Made by a program: the position numbers and the translations under genes
NCBI GenBank assembly: GCA_946612455.1
Contig: CAMOER010000052.1
Span: 1-13,603 of the forward strand
Origin: UBA3305 sp002373555
GTDB taxonomy: Bacteria > Bacillota > Clostridia > Lachnospirales > Lachnospiraceae
Direction of reading: 5' to 3'
Length of the DNA stretch: 13,603 nucleotides
Notes under the pieces: model-generated
Told to the model about the DNA's origin: nothing
Databases searched by the model: none
What the model saw: only the letters and a program-made list of their open reading frames with translations
In this document: piece after piece, positions 13,526-13,603 of the stretch
How positions within the stretch are numbered: position 1 is the first letter of the stretch
Layout: each line of letters opens with the position of its first letter

Positions 13526-13603
13526 TGAAAAGTTTATTGTTGAGGTTCTGAACAACCCCGGCGTCGAGCTTCCCGCCACGGGCGGTTCCGGCACAGGCCT
13601 GCT
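13455..13603 (+). pseudogene. 3' fragment of a second LPXTG surface protein
   Basis: In the frame out of step with the main gene, the DNA is open from just after TGA 13452-13454 to the window edge and reads KLIYSNSKDGTGDDEKFIVE, then VLNNPGVELPATGGSGTGLL. This is a sortase-signal tail like the one just upstream (NEPGAALPNTGGPGTTLIY), with similar DNA around the motif. There is no start codon or ribosome binding site, so it cannot be a gene on its own. It is probably the end of a recombined or duplicated surface-protein gene; the main gene's last 18 residues come from reading the same DNA in the wrong frame. Confidence 0.75.

Overview
The window looks like chromosomal DNA from a gut Firmicute, most likely a Lachnospiraceae/Clostridiales member. 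This rests on the gene families present: a rubredoxin-tailed metallo-beta-lactamase-fold protein, a Ser/His-type S24/S26 peptidase-like gene, and a giant sortase-anchored surface protein with a characteristic '...LVLPAITM' N-terminus. Shine-Dalgarno sites are AGGAGG-like and every recognised gene end uses TGA. No taxonomic search was possible.

Layout. At the left edge the first 43 codons of a minus-strand gene (1-129; possibly a protein kinase) run off the window. After a divergent intergenic stretch of about 290 bases come a GNAT acetyltransferase (423-1010), an MBL-fold protein with a C-terminal rubredoxin module (1170-2078), and an S24/S26 peptidase-like gene (about 2066-2610), followed by a strong intrinsic terminator (2641-2673). 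The last two genes look damaged. The rubredoxin module stops exactly where its fourth metal-ligand cysteine should be. The peptidase-like gene has Cys in place of the catalytic Ser, lacks a ribosome binding site, and appears frameshifted near its 3' end and possibly near its 5' end.

From about 2611 to 3337 there is an AT-rich, gene-free control region. It holds the terminator, a 13-base inverted-repeat pair flanking it, a compact GC-rich block that can fold into several hairpins, and three tandem 41-base repeats, and it ends in a good ribosome binding site.

The rest of the window (3338-13525) is one enormous surface-protein gene of about 3395 codons, interrupted by a single in-frame amber codon at 4463-4465. 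In order it has: a membrane-targeting N-terminus, six His/Cys (HxH...CY) repeats, a Gly/Asp-rich and EEPY-repeat segment, the amber codon, a beta-rich N-domain, several Glu/Ala/Asn-rich linkers, three related beta modules ending in 'SFS-Y-VYTVD', a von Willebrand A domain with an unusually long insertion, pilin-like beta domains, two SpaA/Cna-B-type domains, and an LPNTG sorting signal. The protein is probably a wall-anchored adhesin or pilus-tip-like protein.

Just past its LPNTG anchor, in another reading frame, lies a second LPATGG-type tail (13455-13603). This suggests recombination or duplication at the 3' end of the locus. The most interesting signals are the amber codon, the orphan second anchor, the mosaic modular build, and the repeat-rich and structured region upstream of the gene.
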